A stretch of 64,000 nucleotides of DNA from Doryteuthis pealeii (GCA_023376005.1 CM042145.1:101989091-102053090); one strand, 5' to 3'. Shown: positions 19,938-30,413, numbered from the stretch's first letter. A program made the numbers and translations. Notes: generated by a model not told the origin, from the letters alone.

Positions 19938-20565
19938 CGCCCTCTCGTCTGGGGCTGTAGAATACACAGACTGCACTGCTGCAGAGGGATAAAATCACCC
20001 CAATGGGGCCATCTGTTGGTCATGGCTGGCAACCCATGATGCTTAAAGACGGAATCATGGTGGTTGAGTTGTCCATGACAGCAACACTCCATTTTGGCCC
20101 TTAGGCTAGACGGGCGAACGGAGATACTCCCTTCCTGATCAATCAGCTGGTCCCGCTAGGCCATAGCACTGATAGGATTATCCCAATCCTTTTGCCCTTA
20201 TGGCAGCCCCCCCCCAATCCATTTTATCATATGTGTTAGAAAGGGGTGGCTGAGGGTCTTAGTATTTTGGGTATGATGTCAAACTGCTTCTAATGGTGAA
20301 GTTCCAATACTGGAGCTCTATGGAGTGTGGAGTTCCCCTTCATTGCCATTACTCCCAGGTCCACTCTGACCCGGAGTGGTAGTACCTGTTAGGATCCCAT
20401 GTATGGGTTAAATAGAAAAACATGAATTTAAAAAATTGTTTATAAAAATTGAGTTTAAATAAAATAAACATTTTAATATCCATCAAGAATGAATGAATAA
20501 AACAAAACATCTTCGGCATAAAATAACCCAACAACGGTTGAGATGCCGTAAAAACCAGCCAACTA
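19938..20565 (+). mobile_element. Interspersed repeat family C, full-length copy
   Basis: Begins near GCCCTCTCGTCTGGGGCTG, continues CCACTCCGGGT..-type blocks and the AACAGG/CCTGTTAGGATCCCAT block. It ends ATAAAATAACCCAAC, then GGTTGAGATGCCGTAAA and a short CCAG/CCAA tail. Confidence 0.75.
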
Positions 20566-20791
20566 GACATCCATGGATGTATGTTGCATTTGGATTGCTG
20601 TTATAAAATCACTAAGGATTTCTTTCTTCTTTTACATCTCAAACCTAAAGAAGACTTTACACAAAAATATAAACCTCAAATACAAAACTATATACATTTA
20701 TACTCCTACACTATCTGTGCTGTGGCATAATGGTTATCATCAGAATTGGTGCATCAAGGGTTGCCACAAACCCAATCAACGACCGACCTCA

Positions 20792-21016
20792 GGAATTTTG
20801 AATTCAGAGTTATCCCTCTTCTAGACTGGTTACCTACCCAAGGCTGAAGGGCTCAGCCTGCCCTACTATTTAACCCATAGCTGGAGGGAGAATATATGGA
20901 TTCATACCTTTCCCAAGGGTTTTAGCGCTATGTGAAATGCCAACAGCTTCGTCTAGGAATTGAACTCGAATCAATGAGTCCATTTCCCATGACTCTAACC
21001 ACTAGCCCATGCGCCT
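20792..21016 (-). mobile_element. tRNA-derived SINE, family A, 3'-truncated
   Basis: Body and head match family A (GGCTGGAGGGAGA-type inverse, TAACCACTAGCCCATGCGCC at the head end). The copy stops near CTTCTAGACTGGTTACC. It sits head-first against a TA tract and the next SINE. Confidence 0.75.
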
Positions 21017-21040
21017 ATATATATATATATATATATATAT

Positions 21041-21322
21041 ACCAACCCCTCCGCATGAGCAGGATGCGACACAAGGTCAATTTCTTAAGAGGAGCTTAAC
21101 AGGTTTAAATTCAGAGTTTTCCTTCTCCTAGACTGGTTACCAGGTCATGGTTAAAGAGCCCAGTCTGCCCTGCTATTTACCCATAGCTGGAGGGAAATTT
21201 GGATTCATACCTTTCCTAAGGGTATTAGCACCATGTGAAATGCAAACAGCTTCGTCGACGAATTGAACTTGGGTTGAATGGTCCTTTTCCTACGACTCTA
21301 ACAATTAGCCCACGCGCCTCCA
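21041..21322 (-). mobile_element. tRNA-derived SINE, family A, full-length
   Basis: Complete copy from ACCAACCCCTCCGCATGAG to CCCACGCGCCTCCATATAT. A (TA)n tract separates it from the preceding copy, with the same orientation. Confidence 0.82.
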
Positions 21323-22036
21323 TATATATATATGTTTATAACAGTTTTTAGATAATTTTTTTGAAATTTCATACTATCTCTTAAAACTTTTAAAATTCAA
21401 TCTGTTTTTTTCCATAAACCAGAAAAATTGCACATGGAGTTCTTAAGTTTGGCATTTTTTTCTGAATCATATTCCAAGCCTTGATTTTCAATTCCAGCAT
21501 TAAGGGGTTGATATGCCATTAAGCCAAACAAGCCAAACTAAACATAGGTCTGCTGTAACTTAGGCTGTATCACTAACTTGTAGACAATGTAAACCACTGA
21601 TCATAACATCAAAAAACAAAAAAATAAAACAACCAGGTGATTTAAGTATCAGAACAAAGCATACTCTGCTTTTGAGGTTCCATGAATAAGAGATGTATTG
21701 GCCTGTTCCACATCAACAATGTTGTAGTTTGTGAGCTGACCTATGAGTCCCTAGCAAGCTAACCAAAACAGGTTAGCTATGAATGCAAATACACTAGTAT
21801 TTATAAGGTTAGTTGCATGTTTTGCTTAAGTAGACAAGTTTAGTTTAGTTTGGCGCAAATCCAGAAGTATGGGACACCCAAGGAGAATCAAACTCAGTAG
21901 CAATGGTCTGCTATGAAACACCCTCTATGCATAATGGGATTAGATTGCTAATAATTTTAGTATAGAAATGTACTGACAAAAAAAGGGTTGTTTGTAGTTA
22001 GGAATTTAAGTAAACATTAATGATAGAACAGGGCTT
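21323..22036. other. Unassigned stretch
   Basis: AT-rich with no recognised gene. TTTAGTTTAGTTTGGCGCAA (about 21840) resembles a phrase near 9590, but the match is short. Confidence 0.4.

Positions 22037-22093
<57 letters not shown>
22037..22093. repeat. (CA)n-(TA)n compound microsatellite
   Basis: About 22 nt of AC repeats continue directly into about 34 nt of AT repeats, ending at the CTAG terminus of a Helitron. Confidence 0.9.
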
Positions 22094-22094
<1 letters not shown>

Positions 22095-22719
22095 TAGCAA
22101 ATATATGCACCCTCCGGGTGCAAATGTTTAAGTTTTAATGCAATAAAATATTGTATTAAATTAGAAAGGCTAATGAAACTAAATAAGAATACAGATAAAA
22201 GATTTGAAACAGAGTGAGTATAATAAAAAATGAAACAACTGAAACTTACTCTTCCATCACTCTCGTCTTTCATTGTTATTTTTTCTAATTTAAGTATTTA
22301 TTTATAAGAGGAAGTAAAGAATAAACTGACAGTTATTTTATCTTGTTAATGGATTTCATTTAAGATTCATTGAAGAGATTTTTGCTTATATTCATTAAAA
22401 TAAAACCAAACAGTTAGAAATCAATAATACTAAGCACATATTTATTAAATTCGATTTTTTAATATTAATATGCAAATTAGCCTTCCCGTTCACACTGTAA
22501 ACCGCTATTTTGTTGTATATATAAATATAATTGCATGTTGTCAGTATGTAGACATAGTTAACAGTATTAATAATGTAAGACAATTTTATTAATAATTGAG
22601 GTTTAGATAAAAATAAAATCATGGAGAATGTGTTGTCAATAACTAAGAGAATTGTGACTTGAGTAGGATTATAGTTTCGGTTACAGACTGAAAAACACAC
22701 AATCTCCATTATAATAAGA
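22094..22719 (-). mobile_element. Non-autonomous Helitron copy H2
   Basis: Minus strand: TCTTATTATAATGGAGATTG at the 5' end, TTGCACCCGGAGGGTGCA hairpin near the 3' end, and terminal CTAG, with A and T flanks. Body blocks such as CCTCAATTATTAATAAAATT and TTATTTCTAACT-type are shared with H1, H3 and H5. The 144-residue minus-strand frame here shows no helicase or Rep motif. Confidence 0.88.
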
Positions 22720-22857
22720 TATATATTCCAACATTCTCGGGAAGAAATCTTCCTTACAACATAGGAGTTTAAAAAAAAAACCTGTTGCAGTTTGCAGAGC
22801 TCAATGTGTGCTCTTATTGTTAGAGTCACAGAGCAAATTTATAAGTCTTTATATATA

Positions 22858-23435
22858 CTAGCAAATATATGCACCCTCCGGGTGCAAGTATTTAAGTTTT
22901 AATGTAATAAAATATATTTAAATTGGAAGGGCTAATGAAACTACATAAGAATGCAGATAAAAGATTTGAAACTTACCCTTCCATCACTCACGTCTCTCAT
23001 GACTAATTTTTCCTAATTTAACTATTTAGTTAAGATAGGAAGTAAGAATAAAATTACAGTTATTTCTTCTTGTTAAAGGATTTCTTGAAGAGATTTTTAC
23101 TTATATTCATTGAGAAAAAAACCAAACAATTAGAAATCAATAATACCAAGCACATATTTATTAAAATCAAATTTTTAATATCAATATACAAATTAGCCTT
23201 CCTGTTGACACTGTACACCGCTATTTTGTTGTATATATAAATACAATTGCATGTTATTAGTATGTATATGTGGCTAACAGTATTAATAATGTAAAACAAT
23301 TTTATCAATAATTGATGTTTAGATAAAAAAAATAAAATCATGTAGAATGTGATGCAAATAACTAAGGGAATTGTGACTTTAGTAGTAATATAGTTTCGGT
23401 TACAGACAGAAAAACACACAATCTCCATTATAATA

Positions 23436-23438
<3 letters not shown>
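22858..23438 (-). mobile_element. Non-autonomous Helitron copy H3
   Basis: Same termini and hairpin as H2, which lies only 138 nt away in the same orientation. A (TA)n array follows at the 5' end of the element (23437-23474). Some blocks have small deletions relative to H2. Confidence 0.88.
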
Positions 23439-23476
<38 letters not shown>

Positions 23477-23558
23477 GTAGCTAAATAAAAAAAACAATTA
23501 TTTAAATATACATATTGCAATTAAGTTAAAAGATATATATATAATGTAATCAAATCAT

Positions 23559-23592
<34 letters not shown>

Positions 23593-23710
23593 TATATAAT
23601 GTAGTTAAATAAAAAAATATATTTATATATGCATAATGCAATTAAGTTCAGATATATATGTATGTGTATGTATGTATGTATGTATGTATATATATATATA
23701 TGTGATTGAA
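23439..23710. repeat. Cluster of (TA)n and (TATG)n tracts
   Basis: TA runs at about 23439-23474, 23560-23585 and 23688-23702, with AATGTA(G/A)(T/C)TAAATAAA and ATTGCAATTAAGTT repeated between them. This gives a loose ~110-bp period. Confidence 0.7.
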
Positions 23711-23936
23711 TATTGGGCTCATGGCATATAATAAAATTATGCTCAGCCCAAAATATTAGGCTTATGGCATGCAGTAAAATAGTGCTGATATATTGGGCTT
23801 ATTGTGTATAATAAATTTTGCTCACCCTGAAATAGCAAGCTTCCAGTATATAGTAAAATAACTCAGTAGAATCAAAGGTTTACGGAAAGATGTAATAAAG
23901 AACGTCACTAATCTGGTAAAAAGAGAAAAGTTCTCA

Positions 23937-24510
23937 AAATCGAGTACCACACTTTAGTCTACACTTTGAAATTGAAGATGTATGATATATCGTTACTGAA
24001 ACAGAAATAAGGAGTCTCTTATCTTACCACCAGCATTAACACTAGCAAGAAATATATTTTGGAATGGTAATCATTATGCTTTAGAAGTAACTCTGTTTCT
24101 CCCTTTTTAAAAAATATAGGACTGCAAAATCAAGTACCACACTTTAGTCTATACATTGAAATTGAAAATGTATGATATATTGTTACTGAAACAGTAATGA
24201 GGAGTCCCTTATCCCACCATCACCAACAACATTAGCAAGAAATATATTTTGGTAAAGTAATTATTATGTTTCAGAAGCAATTCTGTTTCTTCTATTTTCT
24301 GATAAAAAGTGAAAAGTTCTCAAAATCGAGTACCCCACTTTAGTCTATACATTGAAATTGAAGATGTATGATATATTGTTACTGAAACAGAAATTAGGAG
24401 CCCCTTATCCCACCACCAGCACTAACACTAGCAAGAAATATATTTTGGAATAGTAATGATTGTGCTTCAGAAGCAATTCTGTTTCTCTTTTTTTTTCTTC
24501 CCCTACCAAT
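23937..24510. repeat. Tandem array, ~190-bp unit, three copies
   Basis: Units begin near AAAATC(G/A)AGTACC at about 23937, 24126 and 24322. Each continues CACTTTAGTCTA, ATTGAAATTGAAGATGTATG, GTTACTGAAACAG, AGCAAGAAATATATTTTGG and AACTCTGTTTCT. No coding frame persists through all units. Confidence 0.8.
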
Positions 24511-24594
24511 TTCTGTGGCAATGGCCTGAAAGAAAGAAAAAAAAGCCCTAAAGATAGAGAAAGAGTGCAAGAGGCTGACATCTGAGCAGTTTGA

Positions 24595-25040
24595 TGATAC
24601 AGCTTGCTAACAAGGTAAACGAATCAGTCTGCACAGACCAACCTTGTTGTTCTTCTTACACTCCCCCAGCAATAAGTTTAGGCAGACTCTAGGATAATTC
24701 CACAAGGGTGTTTCCTCCTCCTCCTCCTCATCATCATCATCTTCCACTTATGTACTGTCTGATTTGTGGTAAGCTGAATGAGACAAGGTAAACGAATCAG
24801 TCTGCACAAGCAACCTTGTTCTTCTCCCCCCCGCCAGCAATAAGTTTAGGCAGACTCTAGGATAATTCCACAAGGGTGGTACCTAAACGAATCAGTCTCT
24901 TGTTCTTCTTACCCCCCCCCCCGCCAGCAATAAGTTTAGGCAGACTCTAGGATAATTCCACAAGGGTGTTTCCTCCTCCTCCTCCCCCTTATTTTTGTCT
25001 TCCGCTTATGTACTGTCTGATTTGTGGTAAACTGAATGAG
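24595..25040. repeat. Tandem partial repeats, ~100-190 bp
   Basis: AACGAATCAGTCTGCACA, ACCTTGTTGTTCTTCTT and AGCAATAAGTTTAGGCAGAC, then CTCTAGGATAATTCCACAAG, occur three times, at about 24610, 24785 and 24885. TCCTCCTCC runs and TATGTACTGTCTGATTTGTG each occur twice. The copies have different deletions. Confidence 0.75.
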
Positions 25041-25221
25041 ACTTTGAAACAAAAGGTCAGGTCAACCAGTTATTGTTTGGAGCAATTTGTTGACAGAGCA
25101 GAATTCAATTTACAACTTACCCATAAGTGCTGAAACATGTGCCAAGTGCTTCCTGATATACGTTTGAGCACTTTTCTTTCACTCACCAATCCACATATAC
25201 AGGGTGGAGTTGGAAGACTGT

Positions 25222-26032
25222 GACTGAGGGTCTTCATGGGACCATATTATCTTTAGGCACCCCTTTTTGATCTCGATTAAGAAAGGACTGTTTTTCATTT
25301 ACACTATCAATATCGGATTAGGGTTAGGGGTTAGAATTAGGGGTTAGTTTTATAATTAAAAAAAAAAATCTAAAAATCATCTGTTAAAACAACCGGATAT
25401 TGACAGTGTAAATGAAAAGCATGTCCTTTCTTAATCGAGATCAAAAAGGGGTGCCTAAAGGTCAAATGGTCCTCTTCATGTCCTGGGAATGACGTTAAAA
25501 TCTATCTGATGGTGAGGTTCCAGCATATAGGGTGGGGGCTGGTAGTAATAAGGTAAGTATTCTTTTGTATCTTACTATAATTCACCAAATGTGTTTTCTG
25601 CCCTATCTGCAGGACATAGTATACACCAACTGCATCCCCTGCAGAGGAGCACCCCCCTCCACTTACAAAGGGTCACATGGGTTTGACACTGAACTGCTGT
25701 TTTTATATTTTTTATTTTTATTTTTATACTGTTGTCCTCATCTTTATTGTGATATGTTTCAGTCACTGTATCCACCTGAGGAAGGTTGGAGGATAAAGTG
25801 GTGGAAACTTGTTTTTACATACCACAATATATGATGTTAAACTGTCTGATGGTGAAGTTTCAGTTTGGAGCTCTGGGGAATGTGGAGTACCTCTTCATCA
25901 CCATAACTCCCAGGTTCACTCTGACCTGGAGTGGTAGTATCTGTTAGGGTCCCATCTATGGGTTAAATTGAAAAAATGAGTTTGAAAGAAAAATTGAGTA
26001 CCCATCAAGAATGAATAAACCAAAAACAGAAA
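25222..26032 (+). mobile_element. Family C, broken copies around a MITE
   Basis: GACTGAGGG (before 25239) and TCCTGGGAATGACGTTAAAA (from 25481) are adjacent blocks in intact family C, so the MITE inserted into this copy. Further family C blocks follow at 25612-25680 (CATCCCCTGCAGAGGAG) and 25830-26032 (CTGATGGTGAAGTTTCAG, GTGGTAGTATCTGTTAGGG, CCATCAAGAATGAATAAAC). Confidence 0.65.
25239..25472. mobile_element. MITE family 1, copy 2, with 8-bp TSD
   Basis: TIRs GGACCATAT..CTTTAGGCACCCC match copy 1 at 2509. The TSD is TCTTCATG at 25231-25238 and 25473-25480. The centre reads TTAGGGTTAGGGGTTAG, telomere-like as in copy 1 but on the opposite strand. Confidence 0.9.
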
Positions 26033-26119
26033 ATGATCGAATATATATATATATATATACCCACATAATACATCAGGTATATAATGGAGAGAGACAGATT
26101 AATGATAGGGTAGAGATGA

Positions 26120-26577
26120 TGAGATGATGGTCTTACTCATTATTTCTGCTTACTTCGTCTAACTCGGCCGCCATTTTTTCTTGTTGATCTAGTGGGTTTC
26201 TTGTTAAGGTTTGGTCTTCTTTTTTCTGTTGATTTCTTTGGGCTGTCATCTCTTGTTTTTAATATTCAATTAACAAACAAGATTTGGTTGTTTTCTTGAT
26301 AAAGCTTTATTTCCAGAAGCCAGCCCATGATTCTGCTGCGGGGGAGATGCAGACTCAGAGCGGCAACAATAGCGTCCGTGCTCCTCAGAAATCGGGTCGC
26401 ATCTCAACTAACTAAAACTTATTCTCACGGCGCCCAATCACCTTTCTAACGGATCAAGTACAAAGGTTGCCTACCCATCCATAACTGTCGGTAATTTTCC
26501 ATAGGACACCGATATTCTTAATCTAATGGATCCTAATTCAAAATATTCTGACTATAGGTACATACATAAATCATAAG
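26120..26577 (-). mobile_element. LTR-like repeat, family F, copy 4
   Basis: Minus strand begins TGTTATATAATTCATAAGC, includes GATTTATGTATGTACCTATAG, an AATAAAGC signal and CCAAATCTTGTTTGTTAATT, in the same order as copies 1-3. It has higher GC in the middle (CGGAGCACGGACGC-like). No TSD was recognised. Confidence 0.45.
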
Positions 26578-26671
26578 CTGCTTATGAATTATATAACACT
26601 GAATTCAGAGATAAGATTCCAGTTTTTGAGAGTTTGAAGTCACCCCTTTTGTTGCTAGTACTCTCAGGTAG

Positions 26672-26994
26672 GAAATGAACACCGTGACACGAGTTCAAAT
26701 CCTGGATGAGGCTGGTTGCATTTCAGATAGCACTGGCAAAGGTATACATCCAACTGTTGTTCCTCAGGTTATGGATAAATAGTAAGTATTTCACATAGCG
26801 CTAATCCCCTTGGGATAAGTATGAATCCATTTGTTCTCCTTGTAGCTATGGGTAAATAGTAGGGCAGACTGACTTCTTGAACCATAATACCACAACCACC
26901 CAGGAAAAGAAAAACTCTGTATTCAAACCTGTTAAACTCTACTTAAAAAATTGACCTTGTGTCACATCCTGCTCATGTTGAGGGTTTGGTAAAT
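26672..26994 (+). mobile_element. tRNA-derived SINE, family A, with internal duplication
   Basis: The B-box-like GAGTTCAAATCC and the body are present. The segment from ATTTCA(C/G)ATAG to GCTATGG(G/A)TAAATAGTA occurs twice in tandem (about 26720 and 26797). It ends GGGTTTGGTAAATATA. Confidence 0.75.
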
Positions 26995-27003
26995 ATATAC
27001 ACC

Positions 27004-27062
27004 AGGTCTACTCTGATCTTAAGTGGTAGTACCTGTTAGAGTCCCATCTATGGATTAAATAG
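27004..27062 (+). mobile_element. Family C fragment
   Basis: Only the block GTCTACTCTGATC..GTGGTAGTACCTGTTAG..CCCATCTATGG is present, directly after the TA-rich end of the SINE. Confidence 0.55.
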
Positions 27063-27239
27063 ATTTGTTTGAGGTAAGTGTTTAACTGTTTAAAAGAATT
27101 GTGAAGATACATTTTTCTATTATATATAATTAGAGACCATAATTTATTAATTCATTAATCTATATTTATAATTGTCATTATTATATCCATCATTCATTCA
27201 TTCATTGGCATTTCAGTCTCGAAAGACTATGATAAAGTT

Positions 27240-27690
27240 TTTTTTGTGTGCCCCTGAAGTTACAGCGCCTCCTTTGACTGTGAAGTCCGATGTTTGAAAA
27301 ATTCAGATTTTGCATTTGAAGGTTGTTCCTGTAGATGATGATGTTCCGATGCTTTGTTGCCGCTGCTTTCTTCTGGACCTCTTAGCTTCATGGTGTTGTG
27401 TCAGGGTGACTTCTGACATGTACAGTCCTCTATGGAGATTCTGCCGCCAACGAGGGCGGTCTTGAGCCAAATTTTCCCAGCTGGAAGGGACAATGCTAAA
27501 ACACCTGAGATCATTTTTGCAGACATCCTTGAATCACAGCTGGGGGCGACCAATCTGTCTTTTACCAGACGTAAGCTCTCCAGAGACGATGTCTTTCAGG
27601 ATTTGTCCATCATCCATCTGACGTACATGACCCAACCATCGGAGACGACGTTGTCTCAGTAGAGTAAAAGCTGGGGAGTTGAGCTCTCTA
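27240..27690 (-). pseudogene. LINE pol C-terminal remnant (family 1), minus strand
   Basis: The minus strand encodes fragments of the same C-terminal region as 8122 and 49130: Gln-Arg-Arg-Leu-Arg-Trp-Leu-Gly-His-Val, Gly-Lys-Arg-Gln-Ile-Gly-Arg-Pro-Gln-Leu and Phe-Lys-Asp-Val-Cys-Lys-Asn-Asp. These are typical of a non-LTR retrotransposon downstream of the reverse transcriptase. Frames are interrupted. The plus-strand 76-residue frame is antisense and not real. Confidence 0.8.
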
Positions 27691-27957
27691 GGACTAATTA
27701 ATCTATTTTAAAAAATTTTCCAATATGTTTATCAAACTAGATATTGATAATTTTGTCATAAGCTGATAAGTTTTGACTTTGGTATAAGATAATCCAAGAG
27801 TTTTAATGCTGTAAAACCAACCAACCAACCATCTTTTTTTTTTTACACATCTGTTTCTGATTACATAATTTAAGTACACTAAATTTTATGCAGTTACTAA
27901 TGAGACTCCAGAGCATAACAGGATTTGAAAATTATAAAAAACGTTTTATTTACAATA

Positions 27958-28011
27958 TCTTATTATAATGGAAATTCAGTGTCTGTTTGTAACCAAAACT
28001 ATGTCACAGGA
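27958..28011 (+). mobile_element. Helitron 5'-end fragment
   Basis: TCTTATTATAATGGAAATTC, then GTTTGTAACCAAAACTATGTC, matches only the first ~54 nt of the Helitron family. The sequence switches to a family C 3' end at about 28012. Confidence 0.7.
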
Positions 28012-28185
28012 ATCTATGAGTTAAATAGAAAAGAATGAGTGTTAAAAAATGTGTTAAAAAATTGAGTTTAAAAGAAAATTTTGAATACCCATCAAGCATG
28101 AATAGAACAAAACGTCTTCAGCATAACATAACCCAACAAGAGTTGACATACAGTAAAATCCAACAAACTAACCAAACCAAACAAT
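28012..28185 (+). mobile_element. Family C 3' portion
   Basis: ATGAGTTAAATAGAAAAG, ..ACCCATCAAGCATGAATAGA, GTTGACATACAGTAAAATCC and a CCAAC tail. Joined abruptly to the Helitron fragment. Confidence 0.7.
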
Positions 28186-28669
28186 CATGTTATCTATTCT
28201 TATCTATTAGATTACTTTTTGAATATATTTATTTATCTGTTTTTAAAATTTTCCAATCAGTTAATCAAACTAGATATTGACATTCTCGTCATATTCACAC
28301 CTTTTTTAGCTGATAATTTTTGACAGGATATGAATCATGTGGGATTGAACCATAAAAAGAATTGAAAATATTTTTGTTAAGTTATGTTTTTTTTTAATTT
28401 AAAAGACAGAAGACAAGTTTTCTTATAACTTTGAAGGAAAGCATCAATTGATAAATGATGGTGATTCAATTTCTTTGTAATATTGCAAAGTGACAGTCCA
28501 CAATCATTGTATGCCTCAATTCCGTCCTTTTCAAACTCTGACAATTGCTTACCTGTCATTAGCAAAAGATTAATCCCAAGTTAGGATATCAAATCAAGGA
28601 AAAGAAAATTCAAAGAAATTTCCTATTTTTTGGTATTTCTAAGAATTTTCTTTTTAGAAAATTATAACT

Positions 28670-29161
28670 TTCCATTACATAACATTTAAATTGCATTAAG
28701 AACTATAAGTAATCAAGATATGATTTAAAATATGCAGGGAGATGTATAAAGGTTATATGTATATACCATGAAATTTTAAGGGACATTTTGGATCAGCAGG
28801 AAATCCTGGGAGCAATCGCCACGTGGATATCAAGAGATGATTGTTTATGGGTTTATATATGTGAACATATACACAAGAATGGTTATTGTGTACAACCTGT
28901 TTGTTGTTATATGGGAGTTTTGGGATCCTTGGGGGTGGGTGGGTCCTGGAATCAATCTCCCTATGGATACCGAGGAATGACTGTATAAAGGTTGATATAT
29001 ATCAACATACATATATATATAATAAATAATAAATAAATAAATACATGTAAGAATGTTTGACATGTGCATACTTTTCATTGATATAAGAGACTTTTGGAAA
29101 CTGCAGGGGGAGGGTTCTTGAAACCAATCTCCCAACAAATAGTAAGGAATAACTGTGTATA

Positions 29162-29165
<4 letters not shown>
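28670..29165. repeat. Duplicated segment S, copy 1 (lacks SINE insertions)
   Basis: TAACATTTAAATTGCATTAAG continues directly into CTATAAGTAATCAAGATATG, then GCAGGGAGATGTATAAAGG and a long shared block. Copy 2 (about 32965-34035) is nearly identical but has a family B and a family A SINE between the first two phrases. Within S, a GGATC..CCTGG(G/A)A..CAATCTCC..GGATA motif recurs three times at ~110-170-nt spacing. Confidence 0.8.
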
Positions 29166-29198
<33 letters not shown>

Positions 29199-29202
<4 letters not shown>

Positions 29203-29530
29203 AGTGAATGGAAGTGAATCCAACGGTATGAAATAAATATTCAGTCTGTTTAAAAAAATTTTCTGAAGTTTGAAAAAAGGAGACGGTTTTGAAATATGAC
29301 ATCAAATATTCTATTCTTCAGAAAATTTTTTTAAACAGACTGAATAAGAAGGATTACCACTCACTTTTTCTCATCATTCTGTGATATATAATTTCTTATC
29401 TTATGCCCTGAAGATGATCTATTTAATAGATCGAAACACTGCAGCGTCGGCCAATAAACTCACCACTTAACCCATTTAAACCTGTGTTTTTTCATTTTTC
29501 TTGATATATTACATACCGTCGGATTTACTT
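29199..29530. mobile_element. Element with inverted arms and hammerhead-like module
   Basis: Left end GAATGGAAGTGAATCCAACG and right end (inverse) GGAAGTAAATCCGACGGTAT suggest paired termini. Inner arms CAGTCTGTTTAAAAAAATTT and their inverse surround a short loop. The hammerhead-like module follows at 29405-29451, then ACCTGTGTTTTTTCA, a phrase also found after the module at 52633. Confidence 0.55.
29405..29451 (+). ncRNA. Hammerhead-ribozyme-like module 1
   Basis: GCC / GGC can form the closing helix. CTGAAGA fits the CUGANGA core box. One extra T precedes a perfect 7-bp helix II (GATCTAT / ATAGATC). GAAA follows, then a short and weak helix III ending GT-C before the closing helix. The order and core match a hammerhead. 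The extra base at helix II is shared with other copies here. Activity is not implied by sequence alone. Confidence 0.5.
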
Positions 29531-29540
29531 CCTCTCTTTA

Positions 29541-29541
29541 C

Positions 29542-29578
<37 letters not shown>

Positions 29579-29580
29579 AA
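29541..29580. repeat. (TA)n-(TG)n microsatellite
   Basis: Short compound TA/TG array immediately right of the preceding element. Confidence 0.85.
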
Positions 29581-29797
29581 TACACATATTCACACACAAA
29601 CAATGGTTAATTTGTTTATACACTTTGTTTCTTTATAGAAAATTGTGATTTTTTTTGCTAAAACTAAGTGAACTTTGACAACAATAATCAAGGAAAATAA
29701 TCACTTCCTATGTGTGTCTAAGTCATCAAAGTCTCATTAAAATTTGTGGCAATAATAAAAACAATGGTTAAGTTTTTAACTGTTTTCTTTATCCAAT

Positions 29798-29828
<31 letters not shown>

Positions 29829-29869
29829 TCATATATCCATCCTGGCTGGAGGTACCTGCAAATGCCTAG

Positions 29870-29912
29870 CCACTCTGAAGAGATGTGATACGTCAAAACA
29901 CTGTGTCTGTGG
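29870..29912 (+). ncRNA. Hammerhead-like module 2
   Basis: CCACT / TGTGG pair except for one position. CTGAAGA is followed by a GATG / CGTC helix II, then AAAA in place of GAAA, and ACA / TGT before C. The 3' flank TGGATGACTGTG runs into (TA)n, as in the inverted copy at 40503. The altered G12 position argues against activity. Confidence 0.4.
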
Positions 29913-29917
29913 ATGAC

Positions 29918-29951
<34 letters not shown>

Positions 29952-29954
<3 letters not shown>

Positions 29955-30143
29955 TATTATAATGGAGATTGTGTGTTTGTCTGTCTGTAACCGAAACTAT
30001 ATTACTATACAAACCACAATTCCCTTCGTTATTTACATCACATTCTCCATGATTTTATTTTTATTTAAACCTCAATTATTGATAAAATTGTTTTACATCA
30101 TTAAGACTGTTGATCATATCTACATACACAGAACATGCAATTA
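29952..30143 (+). mobile_element. Helitron copy H4, 5' portion
   Basis: TCTTATTATAATGGAGATTG, ..GTAACCGAAACTATATTAC and ..ACATGCAATTATTAGG match the 5' third of H5. The element stops where a hairpin with a hammerhead-like loop begins. Confidence 0.75.
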
Positions 30144-30238
30144 TTAGGTGACAAAGGGACATTCATAACCATCTTCACCTGATGATTGCATCGCATGAAA
30201 CCAATATGGTTGTGAATGTTCCTTTGTCACCTAATAAA
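30143..30238. repeat. Hairpin with ~23-28-bp arms
   Basis: TTAGGTGACAAAGGGACATT at the left is inverted at the right (AATGTTCCTTTGTCACCTAA), enclosing the module at 30174-30216. The phrase AATAAATAGATATGTAAAACC is then directly duplicated at about 30234-30280. Confidence 0.75.
30174..30216 (+). ncRNA. Hammerhead-like module 3, in a hairpin loop
   Basis: TTCAC / GTGAA gives a 5-bp closing helix. CTGATGA is the canonical core box. TGC / GCA makes helix II with an unpaired T on each side. GAAA is followed by ACCA / TGGT (loop ATA), then T as the cleavage-site nucleotide. All three helices form. The unpaired T on the GAAA side departs from the usual core. Confidence 0.5.
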
Positions 30239-30407
30239 TAGATATGTAAAACCTTAATAAATAGATATGTAAAACCTTTATATATTTATCTTATTATATT
30301 ATATAACAGCTCTATTTTTTATATTGAGCACTCTACCAATAATACTGCCTTTGGTACACCATTCCAGCAAAAGCTGAAACAGTGACCATCTCACACTATA
30401 GTACATA

Positions 30408-30413
30408 TATATG

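Noticed and set aside
22395..23497. Two related 144-145-residue minus-strand frames as a gene family
   Set aside because: They lie inside two copies of a non-autonomous Helitron and share only its nucleotide similarity; no known domain and no maintained start.
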